In this document: one piece after another, positions 9,999 to 21,400 of the stretch
How the letters are laid out: the number at the start of each line of letters is the position of its first letter
Position numbering within the stretch: the first letter of the stretch is position 1
From: Muraenolepis orangiensis
Lineage: Eukaryota > Chordata > Actinopteri > Gadiformes > Muraenolepididae
NCBI GenBank assembly: GCA_027704905.1
Contig: CM051005.1
Coordinates: forward strand, 18,572,777-18,636,776
DNA: 64,000 bases
Direction of reading: 5' to 3'
Notes under the pieces: model-generated
The model's database searches: none
Told to the model about the DNA's origin: nothing
The model's input: the letters and a program-made list of their open reading frames with translations, nothing else
Translations under genes and position numbers: made by a program

Positions 9999-11461
9999 CT
10001 CTAAGAATTCCAGAGTTGCCCCCAGTTCTGCTGGATAGGTGATGTTGAGGCAGTAGTACGTTGCAAACATCAGTACGAGGGCATCGCCAAAATTTGCAAC
10101 ACTGCCATTTACAAAGGTCTGGTCCACTGCCAACATGAAGTGTCCGGCTGTCAGGGGAGAACTCCCTACGATGAACATAGGAAAAAGTTGAACATTTAAG
10201 TTAAGAGAATAGTCTAACATCATGACTTTCAAAACCCCACCAACTGTTGTAAAATATTTTGCCATTAATTGGCTTAGCTGTTCGTACAGTAACAAGAAAA
10301 CATTTATATCCTTGGTTTTACCTTAAGTTATTTTTGAAAATATACTTTATGAAGTTTTCTAAATTGTATTTTAAAGGACCAGTGTACAAGATTTAGGGGG
10401 GATCCATTAGCAAAAATGTAACATAATATTCATTAGTATGTTTTCATTAGCGTATAATGACCTGAAAGTAAGAATGGTTGTGCTTTTGTTAGCTTTATAT
10501 CTACAGAGCATTATCAGGGTTATCAGTTGGTTGCAATTGCTAAACGTCACTACATCCTACACACTGGTCCCTTTTAATACTGTTGAAATTATGAAATGCT
10601 ATGGCCAATTATGCAAAAAATAAATAAATAGAAATCATACCACACGCAACAATGCATGGTGTGCTTGGAAGTTGATAGACGGCTAGTTGATAGACGATAG
10701 ATGGCAGACACGTTTCATCAACCGTCAGGATCATCTTGCCCTCGTCTTCCTTGAAATACTTCAAGAGCACCATTAGACATCCAGGGAGGTCAGCATCAAG
10801 ATGCGTCGCTTTGGCGATTTCCATGCCTGCAATGATGTCCCCTATTTTGCTTTTATACCACTTGTCATATTAAAAAACTATGCAACAAGTCTTACTTTAG
10901 CTTGAAGACTTCTGGATGAAGTTGGAGTTCCAGGCAGCTAACAGACAAGTTCCTACTGCAGCCAACAGCATAAGGGGGAAAAAGAGACAAGAAAAATCTT
11001 TGATTGTTCCTTGAACTTTTACAGTGTGACCATTTAGTAGCTTAAACCAACCTGTCTGATTGACTGGGAGCCTTCAGAATGTCTTTGTCATCAACTTTGC
11101 AGGCAAAATAACCATCCAACTGCCTAATACTTTCCTGACCATGAGCAGGCTTCATGCTTGCAAAGAAGTCGTCTTCATCAGAGGCGCTGGAGGCATCACC
11201 TTGCAAATGATTGAAGGTCTCTTGTTCCAGATGGTCCTTGATGTAGTCCAGACATGAAATGAAAATTCCATTAGATGCTAAGAAGCAATTCAAACCTTTT
11301 GCCGTCACGATTGTAGCCAGTGCTACTGTTAGAGGGTTAGCTGTCAGATCATTTGATTCAAGTGGCCGAGCCACCACTGCCCCTTTAAGACACACCCCCC
11401 TTTCTTTAGTCAGCTGGCCTTTCCATAGAAGGAAACGCCGCAGCTGTACGTAGTTTAGCAT
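9999..11461 (-). pseudogene. Minus-strand multi-exon gene remnant (hAT-like plus unknown family)
   Basis: Four exon-like blocks with usable splice sites run right to left. 11461-11052 encodes a segment ending DDFFASMKPA...LDGYFACKVDDKDILKA, which resembles the C-terminal part of hAT/ZBED transposases. 10955-10896 is short. 10860-10641 encodes WYKSKIGDI, then LDADLPGCLMVLLKYF and KMILTVDETCLP. 10165-9999 encodes SSPLTAGHFMLAVD and FATYYCLNITYPAELGATL. The last two resemble a multicopy uncharacterised fish family sometimes annotated as SAMD3-like; this is recollection, not a search. Block P' has the same exons (53179-54637) with few differences. Whether all four belong to one transcript is unknown. 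Confidence 0.4.
10373..10560 (+). repeat. Common teleost interspersed repeat fragment
   Basis: The stretch beginning TAAAGGACCAGTGTACAAGA with ATTTAGGGGGGATC, and the following CATTAGTATGTTTTCATTAG, matches a repeat I recognise as widespread in fish. It lies in an intron-like gap of the minus-strand remnant. The partner is at about 53552-53740. Confidence 0.45.
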
Positions 11462-11522
11462 CTCCCGCTACACTTTAAATGCTCACTGACACCTCACCCA
11501 AATCAGCTGTGACTATTACGAG

Positions 11523-12600
11523 TAGAGGTGGGACGATCGATCGGCTTCCGATCATTATCGGCCGATTTTGAAGAAAAATGCGCAATCGGAGAATGCCGAT
11601 CTTTCTTTAATGTTGCCGATTTCATAGCCGATCCTGCACGTGAGAAACACGCAAGCTCATCTCTTTACCAGCGAGTAAAACACGTGGGGCCCCGCCTCTT
11701 TTCTAAACAGAGTGATACTCGCCCTGCCTCAACATGTCAGCGGTGTCTGCAGTGTGGAGTTTCTTCAAAGTGTGTGATACAGATGTAACATTTGCCATCT
11801 GTAATGTGTGCAAAGAGAAAATATCTCGTGGAGGAAGCAAGGTAAAAAATTTCAACACGACAAATTTTATAAGACACCTGAAAACCCATCACCCAGCGCA
11901 GCATGGCGAGTTTGTTAAACTGACCGTGGAGAACGAGAACCCCAGGAATGCATGATGGATTAAACTGTTCTATAACACAGGGGTTCCCACCCTTTGTTGT
12001 GCCACGGACCGGCAGATACATGAAAAAAAAATCTCGCGGACCAGTTGTCAATTTTCGCGGACCGGTTGTCAAAGTGTGTGTCAACACACACCCCTAACAA
12101 AACGGCAGGGCTCGATTTCAGTATAAACACGCATGTAAGCGGAGCGCCCGTAACACAAACCCCGGCTCGTTCGCGACCGACACGTCACTAGCGCGTAGTC
12201 TCTTTAGTAGCGCGTGTAACTGAAAGTCTCTCGTTATGCCGCCGATATATATTTAATCTATATATATAGATTATACCGCTATACTATATATATCATCTCT
12301 ATATATAGATTATACCGCCCGCCGTTCACCTATACTCAAATTACTTGAGTCAAATATGATGATAAACACACAGCTGTTTCGCGGCCCGGCAGTAACACCT
12401 CCACGGCCCGGTACCGGTCCGCGGCCCGGCGTTTGGGAACCCCTGCTATAATAGACTGCTATAGCAGCAATACACTGTAGACCGCTATAGCTGCAAAAAA
12501 AATAAAAAAATTCGGTGATCGGTGATCGGTGGGGCAGATATTTCTGATTGTGATCGGTGATCGGTGATCGGTGGCAAAAAACGTGATCGTCCCATCCCTA
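11523..12600 (+). mobile_element. hAT element with BED zinc finger, nested insert (block P)
   Basis: Terminal inverted repeats TAGAGGTGGGACGATC and GATCGTCCCATCCCTA are flanked by a perfect 8-bp duplication ATTACGAG (11515-11522, 12601-12608). It encodes an N-terminal BED zinc finger on the plus strand (about 11740-11952), with VWSFFKVCD, CNVCKEKISRGG and HLKTHH giving the C2-H2 ligands; the transposase catalytic part is absent. A second hAT is inserted at 11978-12445. Repeated GATCGGT units near the right end (12515-12575) look like subterminal transposase-binding repeats. Confidence 0.92.
11978..12445. mobile_element. Nested hAT MITE
   Basis: Ends CAGGGGTTCCCACCC and GTTTGGGAACCCCTG, with target duplication CTATAACA/CTATAATA (11970-11977, 12446-12453; one mismatch). 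The related element at 19972-20648 lacks it and shows the uninterrupted site TTCTATAATAGAC (reverse strand), which proves the boundaries. No coding potential was seen. Confidence 0.93.
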
Positions 12601-12608
12601 ATTACGAG

Positions 12609-13828
12609 TGTTGTTCCGGTCATCGTTGTCTGGCTGATAGGCGCGAATTTCCCCTATACGAGGTATGTGAAGCTGCTGTTAGGACTTGTAACATTCTGTG
12701 TACCACTAAAGTGTTAATATGTGGCTGGTAAACGGCAGGCTTCTTGACAGCCCCAGCAGAGACGGTAACGAATCACCGCTGCGGAGGTGTCCAGTGAGGT
12801 GATTTCCTAGTGGATGCGTTTGCATCAGGGGTGGGGGTGACCAGAGGTAGGAGATTAATTGTATGTACATTGAAGGACATTCATATAACTCTTTATACAA
12901 TTTCTAATTGCCTTTCTCCATTTATTTTAGGATTAGTTTGCTACCGTTTTGCCTTTCCTTTACCTTAGGTTTTAGCTGTATTTTACCATGCCTAAAGGCT
13001 ATTTGTTGCCTAAAGATTGATTTGCCTGCCTTCTATGCTTAGATTATAGTCTAGTTTGTTGTATTGGTTTGATCTTTTGAACTCTGTGTGGGTTGATGTT
13101 TATGTCCATTGTCTTTGTTTATTAATGTGTGGTTTGATGTTGTCTATTTTCTTTTCTATTTTTCTTTACTCTTTACTTTTATTTGTTTAATTTGGGCTTT
13201 TTGCCTCCAGCTTATTGCAGTATTTATATCATCTAACCTCCTGTGAAAGGCTTCTCCCTCTGTGCCAAAACAAACCCTGTGCGTTTCTGCTCTACTTGGG
13301 TGTGTCGACTGGGGAAGCTGAATAAGTTTTAATCTACATTTTATCATACTGAACTTTACCTGATTATTTATATAATAAACCTTTGTACACATTTGAACTT
13401 GAGCCCTGTCCATCCTTTTATTCTTATCTGCGTGACTTGTCCTAAGGGCTCGTCTTGGGGGAACCAGGTTAGCGTCAAGTATCCTAACCTCCTTTATTAT
13501 CGAAGCCCCCCCCCCCCCCCCTTTCCGGGTGGGGCAGGTCACACACTGATAACCATTTCACCAGATTAGAATGTCAAAAGAAAAGTATAGCCCCATGTAT
13601 TTCAAAAGTGCATTTGAAACTAACCACTAAATGGAGGTTAAAAGATGGGTTATGAGCACGTTACAAACTAATGTGAAACAGCTAGCTAGCTAACATCAAT
13701 AGACTTCAAGTGATTACTAGCTCCAGCCTGCGTTGCCATTATCGTTGCGGTGTAACAACGCGGCTCAAGAGTTACCAATGACATACAACAGCCATCATGC
13801 AATGGACACGACATACATGTGTTAGTGA
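12609..13828. other. Non-coding spacer, possibly an LTR relic
   Basis: AT-rich sequence with long T-rich runs, an AATAAA near 13374 and a poly-C run at 13506-13521. The layout (T-rich body, polyadenylation signal, GC-richer tail) resembles a solo LTR, but I could not define inverted ends or a target duplication. A pair of tandem GCTAGCTAGCTA bases lies near 13682. No gene was seen. The partner is 55775-56837, where about 190 bases around 56836 are missing. Confidence 0.25.
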
Positions 13829-13836
13829 CTGACCAC

Positions 13837-14325
13837 TAGGGCTGTGCCATATCGTATCGTTTATCGCGATAAGTCCTCCCCACGATAAGTATTTGGTCAT
13901 ACCGCGGTAATGACGATAATTAATGACGTTTACATATGCGACAAACGTGGGCATGTAGAAGGAGAACAACAATGGCGGAAGTTCCAAACGTAGGCGAGGA
14001 GGAGTTAATCGAGAAAAAAGGAGCTGGAATTGGCTTCTATTCACGGCTATCATATCACTCCGCGAGTAGTCCCGTTCACTTCTCCTGACGGAAAATACTG
14101 ACTTGGGAATTGTTTGCGCCAGTTGCCAAGCAACGCCTCAACTTCGGAGTACCGACTTAATGAGCGGGACCGACTGCCGACTTATTAATGAGCGTTCCGT
14201 TCATTATCCCTTACGTATTTGATGATGGTAAGGATTAAGATTTATTTTTTTGGTCATTTATCGTCATTGCAATAAATACCATGAAATATCGTGATATAGT
14301 TTTAAGTCCATATCGCCCAGCCCTA
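13837..14325. mobile_element. hAT-type MITE
   Basis: Ends TAGGGCTGTGCCATAT and ATATCGCCCAGCCCTA with a perfect 8-bp duplication CTGACCAC (13829-13836 and 14326-14333). Its interior has CGATAA-type inverted motifs. In block P' the left end and its duplication are deleted (56838-57371). Confidence 0.9.
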
Positions 14326-14362
14326 CTGACCACATAAACAATGAAAGATTTCATGAGCTTAC

Positions 14363-14548
14363 CTCAACGTGTTTCCTCAAATTCGACGGAGAATTCTTAT
14401 AGGAAGAGATTGTGTGGGACTGAGGCAGTCAGAAAGGGCATTTGTAAACAAAGGAATCCTTCTTCTGTTCCACAACTTCAAAGAAATCCTTCAAATAAGG
14501 CCATGGGTGTTGAAGTGCCGAGTTTGAGTCAGGACTTTCTTCCGCCAT
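14363..14548 (-). pseudogene. BED zinc-finger exon with TGA at a Cys position
   Basis: Read on the minus strand from ATG 14548-14546, the exon starts MAEESPDSNSALQHPWPYL and reaches YKCPF, then TGA where the second zinc-binding Cys of a BED finger is expected, then continues LPQSHTISSYKNSPSNLRKH to a good donor (GAG/GTAAG, 14363/14362). The layout is that of a first exon of a ZBED/hAT-derived gene running left, possibly joined to the remnant at 11461-9999. Both copies (see 57409-57594) share the stop, so it predates duplication. Confidence 0.55.
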
Positions 14549-14649
14549 TGTCCAGGCTGTTGCGCTGTAATGGACAGGTACTAATGGGTCACGTGGGTAG
14601 CTAGCCTACATCTAATAGGTCCAACCCATAAAGCGCGCGCTGTACCCTG

Positions 14650-14736
14650 ATTGGTTAGTTCGGTGCTTATTTCTATATAAAACGTCTCACTCATAAGAAG
14701 GAACGACAGATGCCACATATGTAGTGAAGTAGAAGG
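14650..14736 (+). promoter_or_regulatory. Candidate CFAP57 promoter and non-coding first exon
   Basis: An inverted CCAAT box (TGATTGGTTAG, 14648-14658) precedes a TATA-like CTATATAAAA (14673-14682), followed by about 50 bases and a donor-like AGAAG/GTAAGA (14735/14736). It sits about 540 bases upstream of the CFAP57 coding exon. The 3' part overlaps a common fish repeat (AAGTAAA motifs, 14725-14865), so the donor could be chance. It also lies between divergent transcription units. This is inference only. Confidence 0.3.
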
Positions 14737-14869
14737 TAAGATATTTTACTTTGAAATGTAGCGGAGTAAAAGTTAAAAGTCGCCCAAAATGGAAATACTT
14801 AAGTAAAGTACAGATACTTCAAAAATGTACATCGAATTGCATTTACTTCGTTACTGTCCACCCCTGATT

Positions 14870-15176
14870 TCCATGTATTTTACAGTGATATATCTGCATA
14901 AGAGATGTCATTTTTTGTAAAATTACACAAAAAGGTTGCAAGTTTTTCAACAGTTTTTTACAGTTAATGTTCTTATAATTGCCATTTAAAAGGTGTTAAA
15001 AAACAGATATTTAACGTATTCCATTTTTACAGAATTGTTCTGTTAAATCACATGACACATTTCAATAAACAGTTCATTCTTGTAATTTAATATGATTTTC
15101 CGGTCATTTTCAAATACAGGGAAAACAACTTAAAATTTATTGGGGAAAACTGTTAAAAAATGGGTTTTTTTTACAG
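14870..15176. repeat. Repeat-derived sequence supplying an exon acceptor
   Basis: An AT-rich stretch with recurring TTTTACAG motifs ends TTTTTTTTACAG at 15165-15176, directly before CFAP57 exon 1. Stray copies of the exon have different upstream sequence, so this polypyrimidine tract and AG were brought in by the inserted sequence. ACAGTGTA ends are typical of short fish repeats; the left boundary is unclear. Confidence 0.4.
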
Positions 15177-15211
15177 TGTATGAAAACATCGGTTACACAC
15201 TGACAAGAGAC

Positions 15212-18200
15212 ATGGCCGTGGTCGCCCAGTCCAGTTATATCTTCGGCCTACGGAAAGGGGTGACCAACAACTTGTGTTTCCTCAACGACCAAACTGTCGT
15301 GTTCCCCGCGGGGAACAACTGCGTCCGTTACAACATCGACCAGAAATGGCAGAAATTCATCCCAGGTAACGTATTATTACGTAGTGTGTGTGTGTGTGTG
15401 TGTTAGAGTGAGACAGTCAAAACAACATTATTTCACACAAGGTTGCAACATTGTTTAATTTCAAGCTCCGAGAACCTGTCTGCTCCCACATCTCCACACA
15501 CCTCACCCTCATTTTCTCACACTGACAATCCCAGCTGCAAATTGGAGGCGGAACGCAAACAAATACCTAGCTTTGCCTGTCTGGCTCACAATGGATAAAA
15601 CAAATGGCAAAAATATGTTCTGCTCAGAGAGAGAAGCTTTGGAAGATGATGAAGAGGAAGAGTTTACAGAATATGAGGATCAGCATTCTGGCAATTCAGA
15701 GTCTGACAGTGAGTTTGAAGAAGAGGATGTTCTTGATCCATCATCCAGCTCCAGGATGAACCCATCAGCAGCCAGCCTCTGGACCAGCCCGTCAGCAGCC
15801 ATCCACAGGTCCAGCTCCTAGACCAGCCTATGGTGCAAAGTTAAAAAACGATTTTGTGTTTCAACACCAGGAACGGATAAGAGCCAGGGCATGCAGGCAC
15901 TAGCGCTCAGTCCTAACCGCCGCTACCTGGCGGTGGCGGAGAGCGGTGGCGAGCGGCCCACCGTCACCGTGTACGACCTCACCCACGAGCAGGGCCGCAA
16001 GAGGAAGGTCCTGACCGCCGGGGACCTCCCGGTCGGAGAGTTCCTGTGCATGGCCTTCTCCCCAGACTCCAAGTACCTGATCGGCCAGTCGGGCGGCCCC
16101 AAGTGGACGCTAGTGCTCTGGCTCTGGGAGAAGCAGAAAGTGATGGCCACGGTCAGCAGCAGCGACGGGGACCCTGTGAGCCAGGTGAGACAAGCAAGAG
16201 AGCACATGCGCTCTCTCTCTCCCTCCCCCTCTCTCTCTCTCTCTCTCTCGCTCTCTCTCTCTCTCTTTTTCTCACACACAGACACACACACACACTTGTT
16301 AGAATAAACCCATCTCCTGAGGTGCAACGTCTACAACGTAAAAGCTATCAATGAAACCAGCATCCATCACTGCCTTCTCCAGGTGAGCTTCAGCCCGCAG
16401 GACAACGCCCAGGTGTGTGTGAGCGGGTTCGGCCTCCTGCGTCTCTTCCAGTACGGCGAGGGCACCCTGAGGCGCGTCCACGCCACCAAGGTGGGCGCAG
16501 CCCTGCTGTGCCACGCCTGGCTGTCCGGAACGCAGGTGGTCGCCGGCACGGACACGGGCCGCCTGCTGATGTTCGAGTCCGGGTATCTGCGCCGTGAGCT
16601 GGACACCGGGGTCGGTGCCGTCCCGCCGCCGCCGAAGACCAGGTGGGGGAGGGGAGTGTGTCTCGCGCAACACATGCCTGTGGTTCAAAGAAGCCAGCGC
16701 ATCCACGTTATTTAGTGGCGTGTAAATATCACACAGACCGTCATTGGATATAGAAACGACAATTCAGACTTTTCTACATCCACAGTAGCAGCAGCAGTCT
16801 TGCTTTCCTCTTTCTGGTGTTTTTTCGTTGTGCAACTCCTTCAACCCTCAACCCTCCTTTAGCTTCATCGCTCAGTGCCGCCCGCCTGTCCCTCTCCTCC
16901 TCGTCTAGACACGCGGAGAGCAAGCGGCCGGACGGCACCGAAGCGGAGAGGAGAGTCGGTGCCGTCGTCCCCTACGCCAAGGGCTTTGTGTGCTCCGTGG
17001 GGCCCGGCACCGTCTGCGTGTACCAGATCACGGAGGAGAACGACGGCTACCGCAAGACCAGAGAGATTCTGGTGAAACCCCCTGTCCGCCGACTTCAATT
17101 GGGAATTTGTGTTTTTTGCACAAACGTTTTTTAAGCACAATGTACATGTTGTCTTGTCCCCATATGTATTATACTTAAGCTACTTACTTTAGCTATTTTC
17201 TACTTTTAGCTTTTACGATACATAGTCTGCGTGTGTACGCATGTGCATGTAAATAAAGTCTTGAATTGAACTTCTAGAATTGACCATATGTAAATTAATG
17301 CGTGTGCATTTTGTTGGACAACTTCGTGGCGGTCTGTAAAGTCCCAAAGTGGTTCCCGGCGTCCAACCCCTGACCGCTGATATCTTAATGCCGCCGCGGG
17401 GGTCCTTCTTGCCCCAGATCCCCCTGGACCCGTGCTGCAACGAGCCCAGCCAGGCCCAGCAGCAGGAGGTGGCCACCATGTGCCTCAGCCCCAGCGAGGA
17501 GACCCTGGCGCTCAGCACCCAGCAGGGGCAGCTGTACTCCATCAACCTGGTCTCGGCAGAGATCAGCAGGGTAGGAGGCTCCACTAGTGCCACCTCCGCT
17601 GGTTCGCTCCGACAAACCCCAACAAACCCCTTCATCTCTCTACCCACCTCAACCAACACCACCTCCTAATCATCACCACCTCTACGTCATCACCACCGAC
17701 ACCATCATCACCTCCCCCATTACCACCACCACCACATCTACCATCACCATCACCAGCAGGCAATTAGCATATATGCATGTGTGGTCTGTGTTATGCCACT
17801 AGGGGGAGCAAGCATATTTTGAGTTCCTGTCCAGCTCCTTCCACTCCAGGCCCATCACGGGCCTATCTATCTGCATCCGCAAGCAGCTGGTGGCCACCTG
17901 CTCCCTGGACCGCTCTGTCCGTGTCTGGAACTATGACACCAAGTAAGATACTCTTAAGTTTTTACTCAAGGAAGTAAGAGACTCTGTACTTAAGGACAAG
18001 TTATGTGTTTGCCAATGATAAAGAAATAACACATTTCAATTAGCAAACAATCCAATAAGTTATCTTGTTAACGATCCTATTCCTTTCATGTGCCATGGGG
18101 CTCTCTGGGCTTCTCTCTGGTTCTCTTTGGGCTTCTCTCTGGTTCTCTGGGCTTCTCTCTGGTGCTCTCTGGTTCTCTCTCTCCACCAGTGTGCTGGAGG

Positions 18201-18355
18201 TCTACAAAGAGTTCCAGGAGGAGGCCCTCAGCGTGGCGCTGCACCCCTCTGGCCACTTCCTCCTGGTGGGCTTCACCGACAAGCTGAGAATGATGAACCT
18301 GCTGATCGACGACATTCGCACCGTCAAAGAGTTCACCGTGCGCAGCTGCCGAGAG

Positions 18356-18400
<45 letters not shown>

Positions 18401-21400
18401 TGTGTGTGTGTGTGTCTCCATGTGAAGCAAAAGAAAAATGAAAAAAGCAAACCACGAAGATTATAGTAAGAAAAGCAACACAGGGGCCCCTATTGTAAGC
18501 CTGAACACACTGGAGGCCCCTGTTGACAATAACTAGAACATAACGGAAAATGATACTGAAGGACAAAGAAATGAGATAGAAAGCTAAATTAAACTGCAAC
18601 GGTTTCATAGATAGCGCTTAAATCTAGTATGTTGTCCTTCCCTCTGCGTGTCTGTCTCTCTCCAGTGTGTGTTCAGCCACGGCGGTCACCTGTTTGCCGC
18701 CATCAACGGCAACGTCATCCACATCTACTCCGTCACCACGTTCGACAACGTCCTGACGCTGAAGGGACACAACGGCAAGGTCAGTGTTAGGACGATAAGA
18801 CGAGGTCAGAAGACAAGGTCATACGAGACGAGTGTCACGTTAAGGTTACGGCGCGGTAAGATAAGAAAAAAGAAAACAAGCCGAAACAAGAAAGCTAGAG
18901 AGGCCCCCTTTTTTTCTTAACAATATTTTTATAATTTTTTTAACATAGTTACAAGACACGACATACCTTACTCAAACTTATATCAAAAATGTTAAAAAAA
19001 TAAATAAACCAAAAAAAAACAGGCAAAGCCAGGACAGGCCGTAATTTGAAAAATATATATATAAATATATAATAATAAGACCCTATATATAATATATATA
19101 ATAAGTATATATTCAAACAATTACATAACATTAAAACAAAACAATTGGGAAGCAGCATCATTATCCAAAAAAGTGTACAGTCACAAAAGATTAAGAGGTA
19201 CTTTACTTTTTCCTTTAACCATTACATTACATTAGTCATTTAGCAGACGCTTTTATCCAAAGCGACTTACAATAGTGTGTTTCAACAAAGGAAGGTAAGA
19301 GAACAACTCGTCACCAGAAGTCAAAAGTGCATTTCATTTCTAACAAGTCTCCAATAACTGAACCAGTGCTCAGGTAGAAGTACAATCATTCAGGCAAAAG
19401 TGTAAGGGAAAAAGTACAATACGTTGGCAAACAATATGCAACAATATCTAGAACAATATACCTATATATGTCATCTACTTTTGACTGACTTAATTGACGC
19501 TACGAGGAAGGATCCGGGAAGTGTTTCCTGAAGAGATGGGTTTTCAGCCTGCGGCGGAAGATGGGGAGTGACTCTGCAGTCGTAACCAGATCCCTCTCCT
19601 GGATTCCCATTGTTCTGATTTCTTAGCATGTTTGACACTAGAGAGGCCCCTTTGCCCTATCTCCCAGTGCTACATTTTTAACCTTAAAGTACAAATTCCT
19701 GGATCCGGATTTGTATCCGGAACTGCGGCAGTCCGTATTTGTATCCCGATATTTCCCTAAATGTTCTAAAATCTTAGTTGATGTTCCACCTGAACCCTCA
19801 CAAAATTGTATGCAAATATGTTAGTAAACTTTGGTAAATATGACATAATATGACATTTGAGATGATGCGATTGCTAAAGAATCCTTCCTGAAATTCCTGG
19901 ATCCAGATCTCAGCCAAAGTCTAATCTAATCCTTGGCCTATAAGTAATCTAAGTCAAGCAGGGGTAAAAACTAGGGATGGGACGATCACGTTTTTTGCCA
20001 CGATCACCGATTTTTTTTTTGCAGCTATAGCGGTCTACAGTGTATTGCTGCTATAGCAGTCTATTATAGAACAGTTTCATCCATCATGCTATGGAAATAA
20101 GTATCTCTGTGTGTTTCAATATAGGCTATATATTTTTGATCTTTACAAACTCTGGAGTTATTGGACATGTTTGGACATGTTTACTCTCTAAAGTGGGTTG
20201 TGTCAGCAGCCGCTGTGGTGTTTTCGCTCCTTTCTTTTTCTCGTTCCCCGCGCTCAGTTTAACAAACTCGCCATGCTGCACTGGGTGATGGGTTTTCAGG
20301 TGTCTTATTAAATTAGTCGTGTTGAAATTTTTTACCTTGCTTCCTCCACGAGATATTTTCTCTTTGCACACATTACAGATGGCAAATGTTACATATCACA
20401 CACTTTGAAGAAACTCCACACTGCAGACACCGCTGACATGTTGAGGCAGGGCGAGTATCACTGTTTAGAAAAGAGGCGGGGCCCCACGTGTTTTACTCGC
20501 TGGTAAATGGATGAGCTCACTTTTTTCTCACGTGCAGGATCGGCTATGAAATCGGCAACATTAAAGCAAGATCGGCATTCTCCGATTGCGCATTTTTCTT
20601 CAAAATCGGCCGATAATGATCGGAAGCCGATCGATCGTCCCACCTCTAGTAAAAACATAACCTCTGGTCCATCTTCCACAGTGGAGGTAGTAATAAATGA
20701 GAAAAACCGATCTGTTCTGAGACCAGCTCGGTTTTCCGGCGGCCCCCTAGGTCAAAGCGGTGGTGTGGAGCACGGACGACGGGCGCCTGGTGTCTTGCGG
20801 CACGGACGGCGCGGTGTACGAGTGGAACACGCTCAGCGGCAAGCGGGAGTCAGAGAGCGTGCTCAAGTCCTGCGTCTACACGGGCGTGGCCATCTCCCCC
20901 GACGCCAGGACCATCTTTGCCGCCGGAACGGGCCTTAAGGAGATCCAGGACTGTCAGGCGAGTGTCAAATGTGGTAAAATGCCACATGCCAGTCAAAGGG
21001 CTTCCCCCCGAAGGACACAGGGGGCTGAGTAATCCGGTTTATTGTGACGTTTGTGGTTGATAGTAAACAGAGCAGGCTGTACATGCTCCCGGTCCTCCTC
21101 AGTGTGTGTGGTGGTGGTGGTGGCTGGTTTAACCGGTTATCCTTGATTACCAAGGACCCAAAAGGTGTGCAGCCTCACCCGGCAGCCACAGAGTCTAATC
21201 AGTCTCACTGGGGCCAGGTGAGGCTGCTTCAACCAGCCACCAACCACACACACACTCCACACCATGCGATCAATGCAATAAGACCCATACGGTGGCTGTT
21301 CAACATGTCAACGTGTCTCATGTAGGCTTTGTGTGATTGACCCGGTCTCCCCTGGTCTCCTGCAGGTCCTGAGAGAGGTGCCCGCGGACGGCGTGACCTA

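Noticed and set aside
12670..13545. Solo LTR with TGTGA...TCACA ends
   Set aside because: The ends do not give a target duplication and the internal signals are weak; left as an unassigned spacer.
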